Part shown: positions 1 to 11,668 of the stretch, piece by piece
Layout: the number at the start of each line of letters is the position of its first letter
Position numbering within the stretch: position 1 is the stretch's first letter
Source: Limnohabitans sp. T6-20
GTDB lineage: Bacteria; Pseudomonadota; Gammaproteobacteria; Burkholderiales; Burkholderiaceae_C
Assembly: GCF_003063505.1 (NCBI RefSeq)
Contig: NZ_NERW01000002.1
Span: forward strand, 1,054,001-1,118,000
Length of the DNA stretch: 64,000 nucleotides
Direction: 5' to 3'
Translations under genes and position numbers: made by a program
The notes under the pieces: model-generated
What the model was told of the DNA's origin: nothing
Database searches by the model: none
What the model saw: only the letters and a program-made list of their open reading frames with translations

Positions 1-426
1 GGCTTGCATGATGTCGTCGGGCTCCTGCTCGGAGCCAAAGTCTTCCCCCAGGGCCGGGCCTTGCCAGCTGATGCGGCCGGTCTTGGCATACACGGCATGG
101 TTGAAGGCGGTGAAATCACTCAAGCCCACAAACTGCATGCCGCCATCAATTGCTTTGGCGATCTGTTTGTAGGGCAAGGCGGGCAGGATGCGCGTGAGGC
201 CGTAGCCGCCGCGCGAGATCAGCGCCACGTTGGCACCACTGGCGGCAGCGCGGGTGATGGCTGCGATGCGCGTGGCGTCGTCGCCCGCAAAGCGCATGTG
301 GCTGGCCAAAGCCGCTTCATCCACCTCGACCTGGTGCCCTTGGGCTTGCAAGCGCTTCACGCCACGGCGAAAAGCAGCTTTATCGCGCACCGCGCTGGAA
401 GGGGAAAAAATGTAGATGTGGGCCAT
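1..426 (-). CDS. ldcA: LD-carboxypeptidase (peptidase S66), 3' part missing
   Basis: Cytoplasmic LD-carboxypeptidases release the terminal D-Ala from murein tetrapeptides during peptidoglycan recycling. The visible 142 residues are the N-terminal part: a start MAHIYIFSPSSAV, the family motif SRGGYGLTR near residues 71-79, and the nucleophile segment VGLSDFTA with the likely catalytic Ser103. The Glu and His of the S66 triad would lie beyond the left edge of the window. The ATG at 424-426 follows the stop of the TadA-hydrolase gene by 15 bases, so the two are probably co-transcribed. The call rests on motif recognition and is fairly secure; the gene is partial only because the window ends. Confidence 0.87.
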   Translation of the reverse strand, partial: MAHIYIFSPSSAVRDKAAFRRGVKRLQAQGHQVEVDEAALASHMRFAGDDATRIAAITRAAASGANVALISRGGYGLTRILPALPYKQIAKAIDGGMQFVGLSDFTAFNHAVYAKTGRISWQGPALGEDFGSEQEPDDIMQA

Positions 427-441
427 GTTCTGTGTTCTTTT

Positions 442-2432
<1,991 letters not shown>

Positions 2433-2477
2433 CAAAAGACTGTACCAAAACAAAGGCAGCCGAAGCGGCCTTATCAC

Positions 2478-2492
2478 TCATTCCCACTCAAT
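2478..2492 (-). repeat. attachment-site-like copy of the guaA 3' end (distal)
   Basis: On the minus strand this reads ATTGAGTGGGAATGA, that is IEWE-stop, matching the last codons of guaA except for two synonymous or stop-adjacent differences. It is a displaced guaA tail, expected at the far end of an island integrated in guaA. Confidence 0.6.
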
Positions 2493-2522
2493 AAACACCA
2501 AATCCAAAAATCTGGTGTTTAT
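2491..2522. repeat. 10-bp perfect inverted repeat next to the attachment-like site
   Basis: ATAAACACCA (2491-2500) and TGGTGTTTAT (2513-2522) are perfect inverted arms around a 12-base spacer, abutting the guaA-tail copy. They could be recombinase arm sites, an operator upstream of paiB (start 2432), or a weak hairpin. No T-run follows on either strand, so a terminator is unlikely. Confidence 0.5.
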
Positions 2523-2842
2523 ACGGGTTGCCGCGTAGTTTGTGCCTTTACTTTGTGTGTAACTTTAGTGCGGTTACGGTAACCAGTGTGGGAAAAAGAC
2601 GACATCGTTGAACGTTGATATAAAAAAGGCACTCAGGTAAAACTTACACGCAGTGGTCCTGCTAGCAAACATGCACGCCACAAAGCACTGTCACTTCTTG
2701 CTTGCTCTCCGTGCAGTTATTGCAGTAAAAAAGACGCATGTACAGCCTGCCAGCTTACATGCCTAGCGCAAATAGATAGTTTGCAACATGTTTACAGTCA
2801 AATCGCTACGCTAAAGTAAGTGGCGTTGATTTCTTGCTCTAC
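2523..2842. other. AT-rich intergenic stretch with no gene seen
   Basis: No coding region with a believable start was found on either strand. The sequence is AT-rich and contains many short stop-rich frames. It is the left part of the presumed island remnant, and may hold decayed coding sequence that I cannot recognise. Confidence 0.5.
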
Positions 2843-3106
2843 TTAACACTCGGATTCAAAAATGTCGAAAAGCCACTCAGTAGTGCCCCAATTATCTGTA
2901 GTTTGAGATGTTACTATATATACAGATTTTTTAAGCATAGTATTTGCTTTAATTGCCAAACTTACAGCAACATGAGCAGGCCATTTCCCGCCTTTTGCAA
3001 GTGAGCGAACGAAACCATCACTGAAGTGCAATTTCAAATATTTCTCATCAGTATCATCAATGCACTCAAGAATGAATGGCCCAGTTTTAACTCTTATGGC
3101 ATTCAT
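2843..3106 (-). CDS. hypothetical protein (87 aa), island gene
   Basis: An 87-residue protein starting MNAIRVKTGPF and ending in Cys, not recognised. It has no signal peptide or membrane segment; it is a mixed, probably soluble protein with several Trp and Lys residues (for example KGGKWPAHVAVS near residues 38-49). The start lies 3 bases after the stop of the upstream 157-aa gene, so the pair is almost certainly one transcription unit. AT-rich codon use sets it apart from neighbouring housekeeping genes and suggests acquisition by transfer. Confidence 0.55.
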   Translation of the reverse strand: MNAIRVKTGPFILECIDDTDEKYLKLHFSDGFVRSLAKGGKWPAHVAVSLAIKANTMLKKSVYIVTSQTTDNWGTTEWLFDIFESEC

Positions 3107-3109
3107 TTT

Positions 3110-3583
3110 TTAGAAAGCAGCCTTTTTAGACTTGCATGCGCCTGACAGCGTTGTCTCAACATTACCTTTGCCAATTGGATTAACAATAGTTGATGTTGCG
3201 TAAAATCGTCCTGTCAATCGATTTATATTCAAAATTGTATAGCCAACATCTTTATTATACTGATAAATTCGATTATAGGCTTTGATCGCCTGCTCATCCA
3301 CGCTCCAAGTGCCAGCCCATCCGAAGCCATTTGAGTCCAAATCAACTTTATTATTTGTATTGTAAAAATATGAAACTTCAGAATCAACATTTGCAAGACT
3401 TAAGACGTTTTTTTTCTCTACCGTAATCGCCACAGCACAAGCTTTGCACCAAACGCCACTATTTTTCGGATCGATTATTTTATCTCTAATGAATTCTGTA
3501 TTCAAATCGCAACTCAATACAAATGGCTGTGCAAAGGCACTAGCGCAGAAAAGAAAAATAAAAGATTGCAAAAGTGATTTCAT
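3110..3583 (-). CDS. hypothetical secreted protein (157 aa), island gene
   Basis: Not recognised. It begins with a clear Sec signal peptide (MKSLLQSFIFLFCASAFAQ, probable cleavage after AFA), so the mature protein of about 138 residues should be periplasmic or secreted. It contains Cys residues near the start of the mature part, a CKAC pair around residues 47-50 and one near the C-terminus, which could form disulfides in the periplasm. It is rich in Asn, Lys and Ile, unlike the core genes nearby. It is paired with the following 87-aa gene, which lacks a signal peptide. A secreted/cytoplasmic pair could be an effector with a partner, but nothing in the sequence proves that. Confidence 0.6.
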   Translation of the reverse strand: MKSLLQSFIFLFCASAFAQPFVLSCDLNTEFIRDKIIDPKNSGVWCKACAVAITVEKKNVLSLANVDSEVSYFYNTNNKVDLDSNGFGWAGTWSVDEQAIKAYNRIYQYNKDVGYTILNINRLTGRFYATSTIVNPIGKGNVETTLSGACKSKKAAF

Positions 3584-4037
3584 TTTATGAACACCATTTA
3601 CGAAATGAACTAAATTGTGAATTACTGCTGATAACTACTGGTACCTGATATACGAGAAGAGCTATTTCGCATCAATTTCCAGCAAAACATTAAAATGCTG
3701 CACAGCTCTTCTGCATTTAATTAATTGCGATTAGCCTGTTCTTAGTCTTTAAACTAAACCGTGCGTACTTGAGATCCTGCGGAAGCCACACCCTAAAGCG
3801 CCAAAAGTCGCCACTATTTGACAGCCGTACGCTGTCAAAAGTGCTGTCTCGTCTTCGCTAAAGTTCTTCTTTTTTATTTTCATCGCTCACAACAATTACG
3901 GTTTACAACATAGACTGCAAAGTGCAGGTGCTTGCACAACTGTAATCGAAGTAAGTAAAAAATTCAACAAATTAACTTATTTCATTTAATAAAATATTAA
4001 TTGCACGACGTATTTACATAAGAATTTGTCCTATTTT
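3584..4037. other. AT-rich intergenic stretch with a 9-bp hairpin
   Basis: No gene is seen. The one clear structure is a perfect inverted repeat at 3817-3839 (TTTGACAGC, 5-base loop, GCTGTCAAA). It lacks a T-run on either side, so it is not an obvious terminator; it might be a recombination or protein-binding site. The promoter of the 157-aa gene should lie in the left part of this stretch. Composition is AT-rich up to the guaA stop codon, where it changes abruptly. Confidence 0.5.
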
Positions 4038-4052
4038 TCACTCCCACTCGAT
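4038..4052 (-). repeat. attachment-site-like guaA 3' end (proximal, in gene)
   Basis: These are the last codons of guaA (minus strand ATCGAGTGGGAGTGA, IEWE-stop). They match the copy at 2478-2492 at 13 of 15 positions. If the region is an island, this is the end that restores the intact gene. Confidence 0.55.
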
Positions 4053-5651
4053 CGTCGCCGGTGGTTTTGAGCTGACGTCGTATGTCACCCGGTTGATGCC
4101 TCGGACCTCGTTGATGATGCGGCCCGACACTTTTTTGAGCAGCGCGTAGGGCAGCTCAGCCCAATCGGCCGTCATGAAATCGCTGGTTTGCACTGCGCGC
4201 AGGGCCACCACGTAGTCGTAGGTTCGGCCGTCACCCATCACACCCACGCTTTTCACGGGCAGGAACACGGTGAAGGCTTGGCTGGTCAGGTCGTACCAGG
4301 TCTTGCCCGTTTCATCGGTGAAGTTGCGCAGCTCTTCGATGAAGATCGCGTCCGCACGACGCAGCAAGTCGGCGTATTCTTTTTTGACTTCGCCCAAAAT
4401 GCGCACGCCCAAGCCTGGGCCTGGGAAGGGGTGACGGTAGACCATCTCGCGGGGCAAGCCCAGCGCCACGCCCAGTTCACGCACCTCGTCTTTGAACAAT
4501 TCGCGCAGCGGCTCCAGCAGTTTCAAGCCCAGTTGCTCCGGCAAGCCGCCCACGTTGTGGTGGCTCTTGATGGTGACGGCTTTTTTGCTCTTGGCACCGC
4601 CCGACTCGATCACGTCGGGGTAAATCGTGCCTTGGGCCAGGAAGGTCGCGCCTTTGTGGCCGCCGTCGCCTGCTTTGAGCTTGGCCGCTTGTTCCTTGAA
4701 CACGTCGACAAACAAGCCGCCGATGATCTTGCGCTTGGCTTCTGGCTCGCTCACGCCGGCCAGTTTGCCCAAGAACAGCTCGCTGGCATCCACGCGGATG
4801 ACATGGGCGTGCAACTTGCCAACGAACATGTCCATGACCATGTCGCCCTCGTTCAGGCGCAGCAGGCCGTGGTCCACAAACACACAGGTCAGCTTGTCGC
4901 CGATGGCGCGGTGGATCAAAGCTGCAGCCACCGACGAATCGACGCCGCCCGACAGGCCGAGAATGACTTCTTCGTCACCCACTTGCTCGCGGATTTTGGC
5001 GACGGCTTCTTCGATGTAGTCGCCCATGATCCAGTCCGGGCGGGCCTTGCAGATGTCGAGCACGAAGCGGTTGAGCAGCGCCTGGCCCTGCAAGGTGTGC
5101 GTGACTTCAGGGTGGAACTGCACCGCATAAAAGCCGCGAGCCTCATCGGCCATGCCGGCAATGGGGCAAGCCGGGGTCGAGGCCATGACCTTGAAGCCTT
5201 CAGGCAACTGGGTGACCTTGTCGCCGTGGCTCATCCAGACCTTGAGCATGCCGTGGCCTTCGGCCGTGGCGAAGTCTTCGATGCCCTTGAGCAATTCGGT
5301 GTGGCCATGGGCGCGGACTTCGGCGTAGCCAAATTCGCGGGTGTGTCCGGCTTCGACCTTGCCGCCCAATTGCTCGGCCATGGTCTGCATGCCATAACAA
5401 ATGCCCAAAACCGGCACGCCCAGCTCAAACACCGCATCGGGGGCGCGGTCGTCCACCTCGTAGACGCTGGCGTGGCTGCCGGACAAGATCACGCCTTTGA
5501 GGTTACCGTCTTTGGCGTACTCGCGAACCCAATCGCTGCTCACATCACAAGGATGCACTTCGCAAAACACATGGGCTTCGCGCACACGGCGGGCGATGAG
5601 CTGGGTGACTTGGGAGCCGAAGTCGAGGATCAGGATCTTGGAGTGCTGCAT
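4038..5651 (-). CDS. guaA: GMP synthase (glutamine-hydrolysing)
   Basis: Converts XMP, ATP and glutamine to GMP, the last step of de novo GMP synthesis. The 537-residue length is slightly above the usual 510-525. The N-terminal class I glutamine amidotransferase has nucleophile Cys85 in GICYG, with His180 and Glu182 in QFHPEV. The ATP pyrophosphatase domain has the P-loop SGGVDSS at 234-240. The C-terminal dimerisation domain ends in the conserved TIEWE. It lies 70 bases downstream of guaB in the same direction, with a hairpin in the gap. Its 3' end is the proposed island integration site. Confidence 0.98.
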   Translation of the reverse strand: MQHSKILILDFGSQVTQLIARRVREAHVFCEVHPCDVSSDWVREYAKDGNLKGVILSGSHASVYEVDDRAPDAVFELGVPVLGICYGMQTMAEQLGGKVEAGHTREFGYAEVRAHGHTELLKGIEDFATAEGHGMLKVWMSHGDKVTQLPEGFKVMASTPACPIAGMADEARGFYAVQFHPEVTHTLQGQALLNRFVLDICKARPDWIMGDYIEEAVAKIREQVGDEEVILGLSGGVDSSVAAALIHRAIGDKLTCVFVDHGLLRLNEGDMVMDMFVGKLHAHVIRVDASELFLGKLAGVSEPEAKRKIIGGLFVDVFKEQAAKLKAGDGGHKGATFLAQGTIYPDVIESGGAKSKKAVTIKSHHNVGGLPEQLGLKLLEPLRELFKDEVRELGVALGLPREMVYRHPFPGPGLGVRILGEVKKEYADLLRRADAIFIEELRNFTDETGKTWYDLTSQAFTVFLPVKSVGVMGDGRTYDYVVALRAVQTSDFMTADWAELPYALLKKVSGRIINEVRGINRVTYDVSSKPPATIEWE

Positions 5652-5678
5652 GGCAGGCGTCGTTCTTTGAGAAATGAA

Positions 5679-5703
5679 AAGGCGTCTGGGGTGCAGACGC
5701 CTT
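5679..5703 (-). terminator. hairpin between guaB and guaA
   Basis: A perfect 10-bp stem (AAGGCGTCTG / CAGACGCCTT) with a 5-base loop lies in the 70-base gap between guaB and guaA. On the minus strand it is followed by only four T residues and then a mixed pyrimidine stretch, so it is at best a weak or partial terminator. It could lower guaA expression relative to guaB or stabilise the guaB message end. Confidence 0.5.
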
Positions 5704-5721
5704 GGTGGTCAAGTGCAGATT

Positions 5722-7194
<1,473 letters not shown>

Positions 7195-7290
7195 CTAGGG
7201 CTCCAAAAAATGGATTGTACCCGCGCCGCGCAAGGGATTTCCCTGCCTCCGTGCCAAAAAATGGCCCGAGCTGAAGCTGGTCAGGACGGG

Positions 7291-8199
7291 TCAGGCGTTC
7301 TGGTAATGCAGCACTTTGAGGGATTTTTCGGGTGAAACATCCACAAATGCGGCCGGATTGGCCAAGCGCTCCACAAAGCGCAGGCTGGGTGCAGCCTCGG
7401 TCACCTGGCTGTGCAAAAACTGCGTATCCAACTCCGGCGCGTTCAGACACAGCAGCACATGGCCTTGCGGTTCCAGCAGATCGGGCAGGCGGCGGATCAG
7501 CTTGATGTAGTCCTTGGTCGCGATGAAGCTGCCCTTTTGGTAGCTGGGCGGGTCGATCACGACCACACCGTAAGGCCCCATCTTGTTGATCTTGCCCCAG
7601 GTCTTGAAGACGTCGTGGCCCAGAAAACGAGCTTTGGCAGGCAAGTCGTTCAGGCGGTGGTTTTGCTGGCCAATGGCCAACGCGCCTTGGCTCATGTCCA
7701 GGTTCACCACCTGCGCAGCCCCGCCCTGCAAAGCCACCACCGAAAACGCGCAGGTGTAGGCGAACAGGTTGAGCACGTTTTCGTGTTGGGCATGGTTTTT
7801 GAGCCACTCCCGCCCATTGGCCATGTCCAGAAACAAGCCGTGGTTTTGCCCACGCATCACATGCACGATGTAACGAGCGCCCTGCTCGGTCACCACATGC
7901 GGCTCGGGCACACTGCCCGCCATCAGGCGCGTTTCGGCTTCGCCGGTGACCCGGCTCTGAAACACCCAGTTGAGCGGCTGGTTTGGGGCCAGCACTTGCC
8001 AGCGGGCTTCCAGAGCGCGGTGGCACTGGGCCAGTTCTTCGTCGGTCACCCGCTTAAAACTGGTCAAAACCCAGACGGGTGCAAACCAGTCCAGCGACCA
8101 TTGCTCACAACCCGGATACATGCCGCCCCGCCCATGAAAAACACGTTGCGCGTCGTCGGTCAGGGCCATCTGGGCGATGGCATTCAAAAGTGCTTGCAT
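7291..8199 (-). CDS. RlmI-like class I SAM-dependent methyltransferase
   Basis: A 302-residue methyltransferase of the family that includes 23S rRNA methyltransferases RlmI and the C-terminal half of RlmKL. The SAM-binding motif NLFAYTCAFSV is at about 143-153, the acidic motif NLDMS near 166-170, and the catalytic DPPSY at 216-220. The N-terminal PUA domain of true RlmI is not seen, so the substrate (rRNA base or other) cannot be assigned. It reads in the same direction as guaB, with 99 bases between its stop and the guaB start. Confidence 0.75.
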   Translation of the reverse strand: MQALLNAIAQMALTDDAQRVFHGRGGMYPGCEQWSLDWFAPVWVLTSFKRVTDEELAQCHRALEARWQVLAPNQPLNWVFQSRVTGEAETRLMAGSVPEPHVVTEQGARYIVHVMRGQNHGLFLDMANGREWLKNHAQHENVLNLFAYTCAFSVVALQGGAAQVVNLDMSQGALAIGQQNHRLNDLPAKARFLGHDVFKTWGKINKMGPYGVVVIDPPSYQKGSFIATKDYIKLIRRLPDLLEPQGHVLLCLNAPELDTQFLHSQVTEAAPSLRFVERLANPAAFVDVSPEKSLKVLHYQNA

Positions 8200-8207
8200 G
8201 GTGTCTT

Positions 8208-8576
8208 TCAGTAACCCGCCGCCGAGCCGCTTTTGCGGTTGGCAAACAGGCCCGTGCGGCCCTTGCCCTGGCGCTTGAAGCGCTGACGCCGGGCCACTTT
8301 GGGGTCAACTTTGAGCGGACGGTACAGCTCAATGCGGTCACCTGCTTGCACGGGGTGTCCCCAAGCGACTTTGTGGCCCCAGATGCCGGGCTGCTGAAAT
8401 CTCAGCGATGACAAAGCCGTCATATCGGCAGAACCATGGCTTTGCAGCCATTGGGCCATGCCCTGATCCAGCACAGCCCCTACCGTGCTGCCCTCGGGCA
8501 CATGCAGGCTCATCTCCTGCACGTGCCGGGGCGCAAGGCTCCAGCAGAGCGTGACCTGAAGCGTCGACTCAGCCAT
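8208..8576 (-). CDS. rnfH: RnfH-family ubiquitin-like protein
   Basis: A 122-residue member of the RnfH (UPF0125) family, a small beta-grasp protein of unclear function often found beside ratA. Family features are VPEGSTVGAVLD near residues 26-37, the central WGHKVAWGHPVQAGDRIELYRPL region and a basic C-terminal tail with RRQR. Its start overlaps the end of ratA by 8 bases, which implies translational coupling. The basic tail is somewhat longer than in many homologues. Confidence 0.88.
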   Translation of the reverse strand: MAESTLQVTLCWSLAPRHVQEMSLHVPEGSTVGAVLDQGMAQWLQSHGSADMTALSSLRFQQPGIWGHKVAWGHPVQAGDRIELYRPLKVDPKVARRQRFKRQGKGRTGLFANRKSGSAAGY

Positions 8577-9009
8577 AAACGGCTTCAGCGCGTTTCACAA
8601 ACGCATCGACCAGGCTAGCCGCGATCTTGTCAAACACAGGGCCCACCAAAGTGGCCAGGGTTTTGCTGGAAAAGCCATACTGCAAATCCAGCTCGACCTT
8701 ACAGGCACGCTGCGAGCCGTCGCCCACGGGCGAAAAACGCCACATACCGCTCAAATTGGAAAACGGGCCCTTGACCAGGCTCATGCCCACTGAGCGCCCT
8801 TCTTCGTGGGTGTTGCGGGTGGTGAAGGTTTGCTGGATGCCGCCCAGGCTGATGCCGACTTCGGCCACCATGCCTTGCGCGTCGGTTTCGAGCACGCGGG
8901 CCTGGTCGCACCAGGGCAAAAACTCGGGGTAGCTGGCCACATCGGTGACGAGGCGAAACATTTCCTCTGGGGCATACCAGATCAGGACGGACTTGTGGAT
9001 ATTCTTCAT
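8569..9009 (-). CDS. ratA: RatA/COQ10-like START-domain protein
   Basis: A 146-residue polyketide-cyclase/START fold protein. The Escherichia coli homologue was reported as RatA, a toxin that blocks 70S ribosome assembly, and related COQ10 proteins bind ubiquinone; which role applies here is unknown. Family markers are MKNIHKSVLIWYAPEEMFRL at the start, YPEFLPWC near residues 27-34 and the C-terminal VGPVFDKIAASLVDAFVKRA helix. It is coupled to rnfH and divergent from smpB, 94 bases away, the standard arrangement in this group. Confidence 0.88.
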   Translation of the reverse strand: MKNIHKSVLIWYAPEEMFRLVTDVASYPEFLPWCDQARVLETDAQGMVAEVGISLGGIQQTFTTRNTHEEGRSVGMSLVKGPFSNLSGMWRFSPVGDGSQRACKVELDLQYGFSSKTLATLVGPVFDKIAASLVDAFVKRAEAVYG

Positions 9010-9103
9010 ACAATGATGCGATTGTAGTTTTCCAATCCGGCGCTTTGTTTTCCAGCCGCCTGGACTTCCTTGAGAACGGCCAGGCCGTCCCTATCTGTTC
9101 ACC

Positions 9104-9592
9104 ATGGCCACCACCAAAAAAACAACCGCCGCCCCCACCTTTGCCAAGATCGCCGAGAACAAAAAGGCCGCCTTCGACTATTTTTTCGAAGAGCGCTACG
9201 AGGCAGGCATGGTGCTGGAAGGCTGGGAGGTCAAGGCCATCCGCGAAGGCAAGGTGCAGCTCACCGACGGATATGTGGTCATTCGCAATGGTGAACTGTT
9301 CATCATCGGTTGCCTGATCAACCCGCTCAAAACCGCATCCACCCACATCAACCCCGAAGCCGCACGCACGCGCAAGCTGCTGCTGAACAAGGAAGAGATC
9401 AAACGGCTGATCGGCAAGATCGAACAAAAGGGTTACACCTTGGTGCCGATCAACCTGCACTGGAAATCAGGCAAGGTCAAATGCGACATCGCGCTGGCCA
9501 AGGGCAAAGCTGAACACGACAAACGCGACACCATCAAGGACCGCGAAGGCAAGCGCGAAGTGGAACGCGCCATGAAGAGCCGGCACCGCTGA
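9104..9592 (+). CDS. smpB: SsrA-binding protein SmpB
   Basis: Binds tmRNA and delivers it to stalled ribosomes for trans-translation. The 162 residues include the conserved core [21 protein letters not shown] near 26-46 and the basic C-terminal tail that mimics mRNA in the decoding site. The N-terminal [13 protein letters not shown] extension is normal for this group. It is transcribed away from ratA, and its 3' end faces a REP-like palindrome. The tmRNA gene itself is not in the window. Confidence 0.97.
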   Translation: MATTKKTTAAPTFAKIAENKKAAFDYFFEERYEAGMVLEGWEVKAIREGKVQLTDGYVVIRNGELFIIGCLINPLKTASTHINPEAARTRKLLLNKEEIKRLIGKIEQKGYTLVPINLHWKSGKVKCDIALAKGKAEHDKRDTIKDREGKREVERAMKSRHR

Positions 9593-9598
9593 ATTTCT

Positions 9599-9698
9599 GT
9601 AGGAGCAAGCGCTTTGTCTTTGTGGGAGGCTGCCCCTGCGGCCGAATCTGCCAGCACAGCGGCAGATCAGGCATTCGCGAGCGGGGGCTCGCTCCTAC
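9599..9698. repeat. REP-like palindromic element between convergent genes
   Basis: A 100-base element bounded by GTAGGAGC (9599-9606) and GCTCCTAC (9691-9698), containing the segment GGCTGCCCCTGCGGCCGAAT and a second half ending GCGAGCGGGGGCTCGCTCC. The same core recurs at 38580-38632. The structure resembles REP/BIME elements of gammaproteobacteria such as Pseudomonas, which are spread by RAYT transposases. It separates smpB from the convergent hydrolase gene and may terminate both. Its right end supplies the stop codon of the hydrolase gene. Confidence 0.75.
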
Positions 9699-10777
9699 GT
9701 TAAATCGCGCAATGGGTGGTGGTCCGAGGGCCAGGGGCTCACAAAGAAACGTGCGGCTTCAGACAGATCCACCTCCTCCACACGCGCAGGCTTCCAGTTC
9801 GGGCTGTGGTCTTTGTCCACCGCCAGGGCACGGATACCCTCCACCGTGTCGCTGTCGCTGACGGCGCGCAGGTGAAAGCAGTGGTGCACCATGTCACGCT
9901 CCATGCGCAGGTCGTCGGCCAGGCTCATTTGACGGGCGCGGCGAATTTGCTCCAGCACCACATGCAGCATCAAGGGAGAGCGCTGACGCAAGGCGTGTGC
10001 CGTCTTCTGGCTCCACTCGTCGGTAGAAGACTCCAGCTTGTCCAGCATGGCCTTGACGCTGGGCAGGCCAAAGACTTCATCCATCTGGGGCTGTGGCGTC
10101 AGCTTTTCAGGCGTCATCGCTCCCGCCTGGGCCAACACCCAACGCTCCACCGATTCGGCATTTTCAAAGGGGCTGCTGATCAGGGTTTGCCAGATCGGCT
10201 CCAGCATGCCGCTGGGCAGCGCGATGTCCGCCAGTTTGGCGGCCACGGCTTGGGGACCAGAGAGCATGTGGCCGGTGAGGCCCAGGTATTCACCCAGGCG
10301 GCCGGGACAGCGGCTCAGAAAATACCCGCCGCCCACATCCGGAAACAAACCGATGTTGGTTTCGGGCATGGCCATTTTGGTGCGCTCGGTCACCACGCGC
10401 ACGCTCGCGCCCTGGCTGATGCCCATGCCACCACCCATGACAATGCCGTCCATGAAGGCGATGTAGGGCTTGCTGTAGGTGTGAATCAGGTGGTTCAGGC
10501 GGTACTCTTCGGTGAAAAAATCACCCAAAGAGGCATCACCCGCGTGAGCAGCCTGATGGAAAAACCGGATGTCTCCGCCTGCGCAAAATGCACCGAATGG
10601 GCCTTCTTTGCCAGTGCCGCGAACAGCCACCGCCAACACTTGGGGGTCGGTCTGCCAGGCCAGCAGGGCTTGGGTCAAGGAGCGCACCATGTCGAGTGAC
10701 AAGGCGTTGAGCGCCTTGGGACGGTTCAGGGTGATGCAGCCGATACGGCCTTCAATTTGCGCGATGACATCAGACAT
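9695..10777 (-). CDS. 3-hydroxyisobutyryl-CoA hydrolase-like enoyl-CoA hydratase family protein
   Basis: A 360-residue crotonase-superfamily enzyme of the HIBCH type, which releases 3-hydroxyisobutyrate from its CoA ester in valine breakdown. The oxyanion-hole segments are FCAGGD at about 64-69 and GGGMG near 115-119; acidic residues Glu139 (AMPETNIG) and Asp147 (LFPDVGG) match HIBCH catalytic positions. The length and C-terminal helical part are typical of HIBCH rather than short enoyl-CoA hydratases. A good Shine-Dalgarno (GGAGA) precedes ATG 10775-10777. It overlaps the transporter gene by 8 bases. The last codons and the TAG stop lie within a REP-like element, so the C-terminus may have been changed by its insertion. 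Confidence 0.82.
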   Translation of the reverse strand: MSDVIAQIEGRIGCITLNRPKALNALSLDMVRSLTQALLAWQTDPQVLAVAVRGTGKEGPFGAFCAGGDIRFFHQAAHAGDASLGDFFTEEYRLNHLIHTYSKPYIAFMDGIVMGGGMGISQGASVRVVTERTKMAMPETNIGLFPDVGGGYFLSRCPGRLGEYLGLTGHMLSGPQAVAAKLADIALPSGMLEPIWQTLISSPFENAESVERWVLAQAGAMTPEKLTPQPQMDEVFGLPSVKAMLDKLESSTDEWSQKTAHALRQRSPLMLHVVLEQIRRARQMSLADDLRMERDMVHHCFHLRAVSDSDTVEGIRALAVDKDHSPNWKPARVEEVDLSEAARFFVSPWPSDHHPLRDLT

Positions 10778-11654
10778 TGTTTTGTCTCCAGCCTAACCAT
10801 TCATTGAGAAGCAAGGCACCCAACACCAGGGTACCCCCCAAAAGCACACTCAGCTGCGGCGCTTCATTAGCGCCCCACCAGGCCAAAGCGATGCCAAAAA
10901 CGATTTCAAGCAAGGCCAGCAAAGCCACTTCAGGCGCTTTGAGCACCCGGGCACACACCACCGACAAAGCACAGGGAATAGCCAACTGAAACAAGCCCAG
11001 TATGCCCAACAAACCCACATCATGAGCCGAGGCCTGAAACGGCCAAGCCAGCGGCAAAGTAAGCGCCGACGAGATCAGGGCGCCCAACATGACCGACGGC
11101 ACCAGATCTAGGTTGTGGCCTTCACTCTGGCTTTTTTGCACCAGTGTCCATTGCACGGAGCCTGCAATGGGCACGCACAAAGCCACGAGGGAACCGACCA
11201 GGAAGTTCGGATCGCCCAAGCTCAGTTGCGAGCCATACATCCAGCCAATGCCGATGCCTGCCAACACAATGGCCAGCCAAGTGCGGGCTGGCAAACGATG
11301 GCCCAAAAACACCCGTGTGATCAGCGCTGTGAGCAAAGGCCCGACCGCCATGGTGATCAGCACATTGGCCACCGCCGTCAAGGTGAGTGCCACCATGAAC
11401 GCGGTGAACATGACGCTCCAGCACACGCCGGAGAACCAAAAGTAACGGCTGCGCAAAGGCAGCCGTGACCAGACACTTCGGCCCTGCCACAAAGGCAGGA
11501 TGACCAGCAATGACACAACGGTGAAGAAGCTGCGCCAGAAGGTGACTTCAAAGCTGCGCGCTTGATCCAGGTGCCGCGTCACCACCCCGGCCATGGACCA
11601 CAGGGCAGTGACGCCCAACATGGTCCAGACGGCCATGCCGTGGGTCATACGCAT
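10770..11654 (-). CDS. EamA/DMT-family transporter
   Basis: A 294-residue integral membrane protein with about ten hydrophobic segments arranged as two EamA halves, typical of drug/metabolite transporters that export amino acids or other small metabolites. The substrate cannot be deduced. There are two candidate starts (ATG at 11654 and at 11648) and neither has a clear Shine-Dalgarno. It is the second-last gene of the apparent rimP operon, 14 bases after typA, and overlaps the following hydrolase gene. Confidence 0.8.
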   Translation of the reverse strand: MRMTHGMAVWTMLGVTALWSMAGVVTRHLDQARSFEVTFWRSFFTVVSLLVILPLWQGRSVWSRLPLRSRYFWFSGVCWSVMFTAFMVALTLTAVANVLITMAVGPLLTALITRVFLGHRLPARTWLAIVLAGIGIGWMYGSQLSLGDPNFLVGSLVALCVPIAGSVQWTLVQKSQSEGHNLDLVPSVMLGALISSALTLPLAWPFQASAHDVGLLGILGLFQLAIPCALSVVCARVLKAPEVALLALLEIVFGIALAWWGANEAPQLSVLLGGTLVLGALLLNEWLGWRQNNV

Positions 11655-11668
11655 CGGGGGTCAGCCGA

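Larger units (their letters stand above)
2478..4052. mobile_element. Remnant of a genomic island at the 3' end of guaA
   Basis: The patch between paiB and guaA is visibly AT-rich compared with its surroundings and holds two small orphan genes with no housekeeping function. It is bounded on the right by the true 3' end of guaA (4038-4052) and on the left by a near-copy of it (2478-2492, 13 of 15 bases alike). Read on the minus strand, the left copy encodes Ile-Glu-Trp-Glu-stop, the same ending as GuaA. The 3' end of guaA is a known integration site for islands carrying tyrosine recombinases. No integrase remains here, so this would be a decayed or partly deleted island. The boundaries are inferred. 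Confidence 0.6.

Noticed and set aside
3817..3839. Intrinsic terminator or integron attC site
   Set aside because: The hairpin has no T-run on either strand, and the arms do not show attC core-site features.
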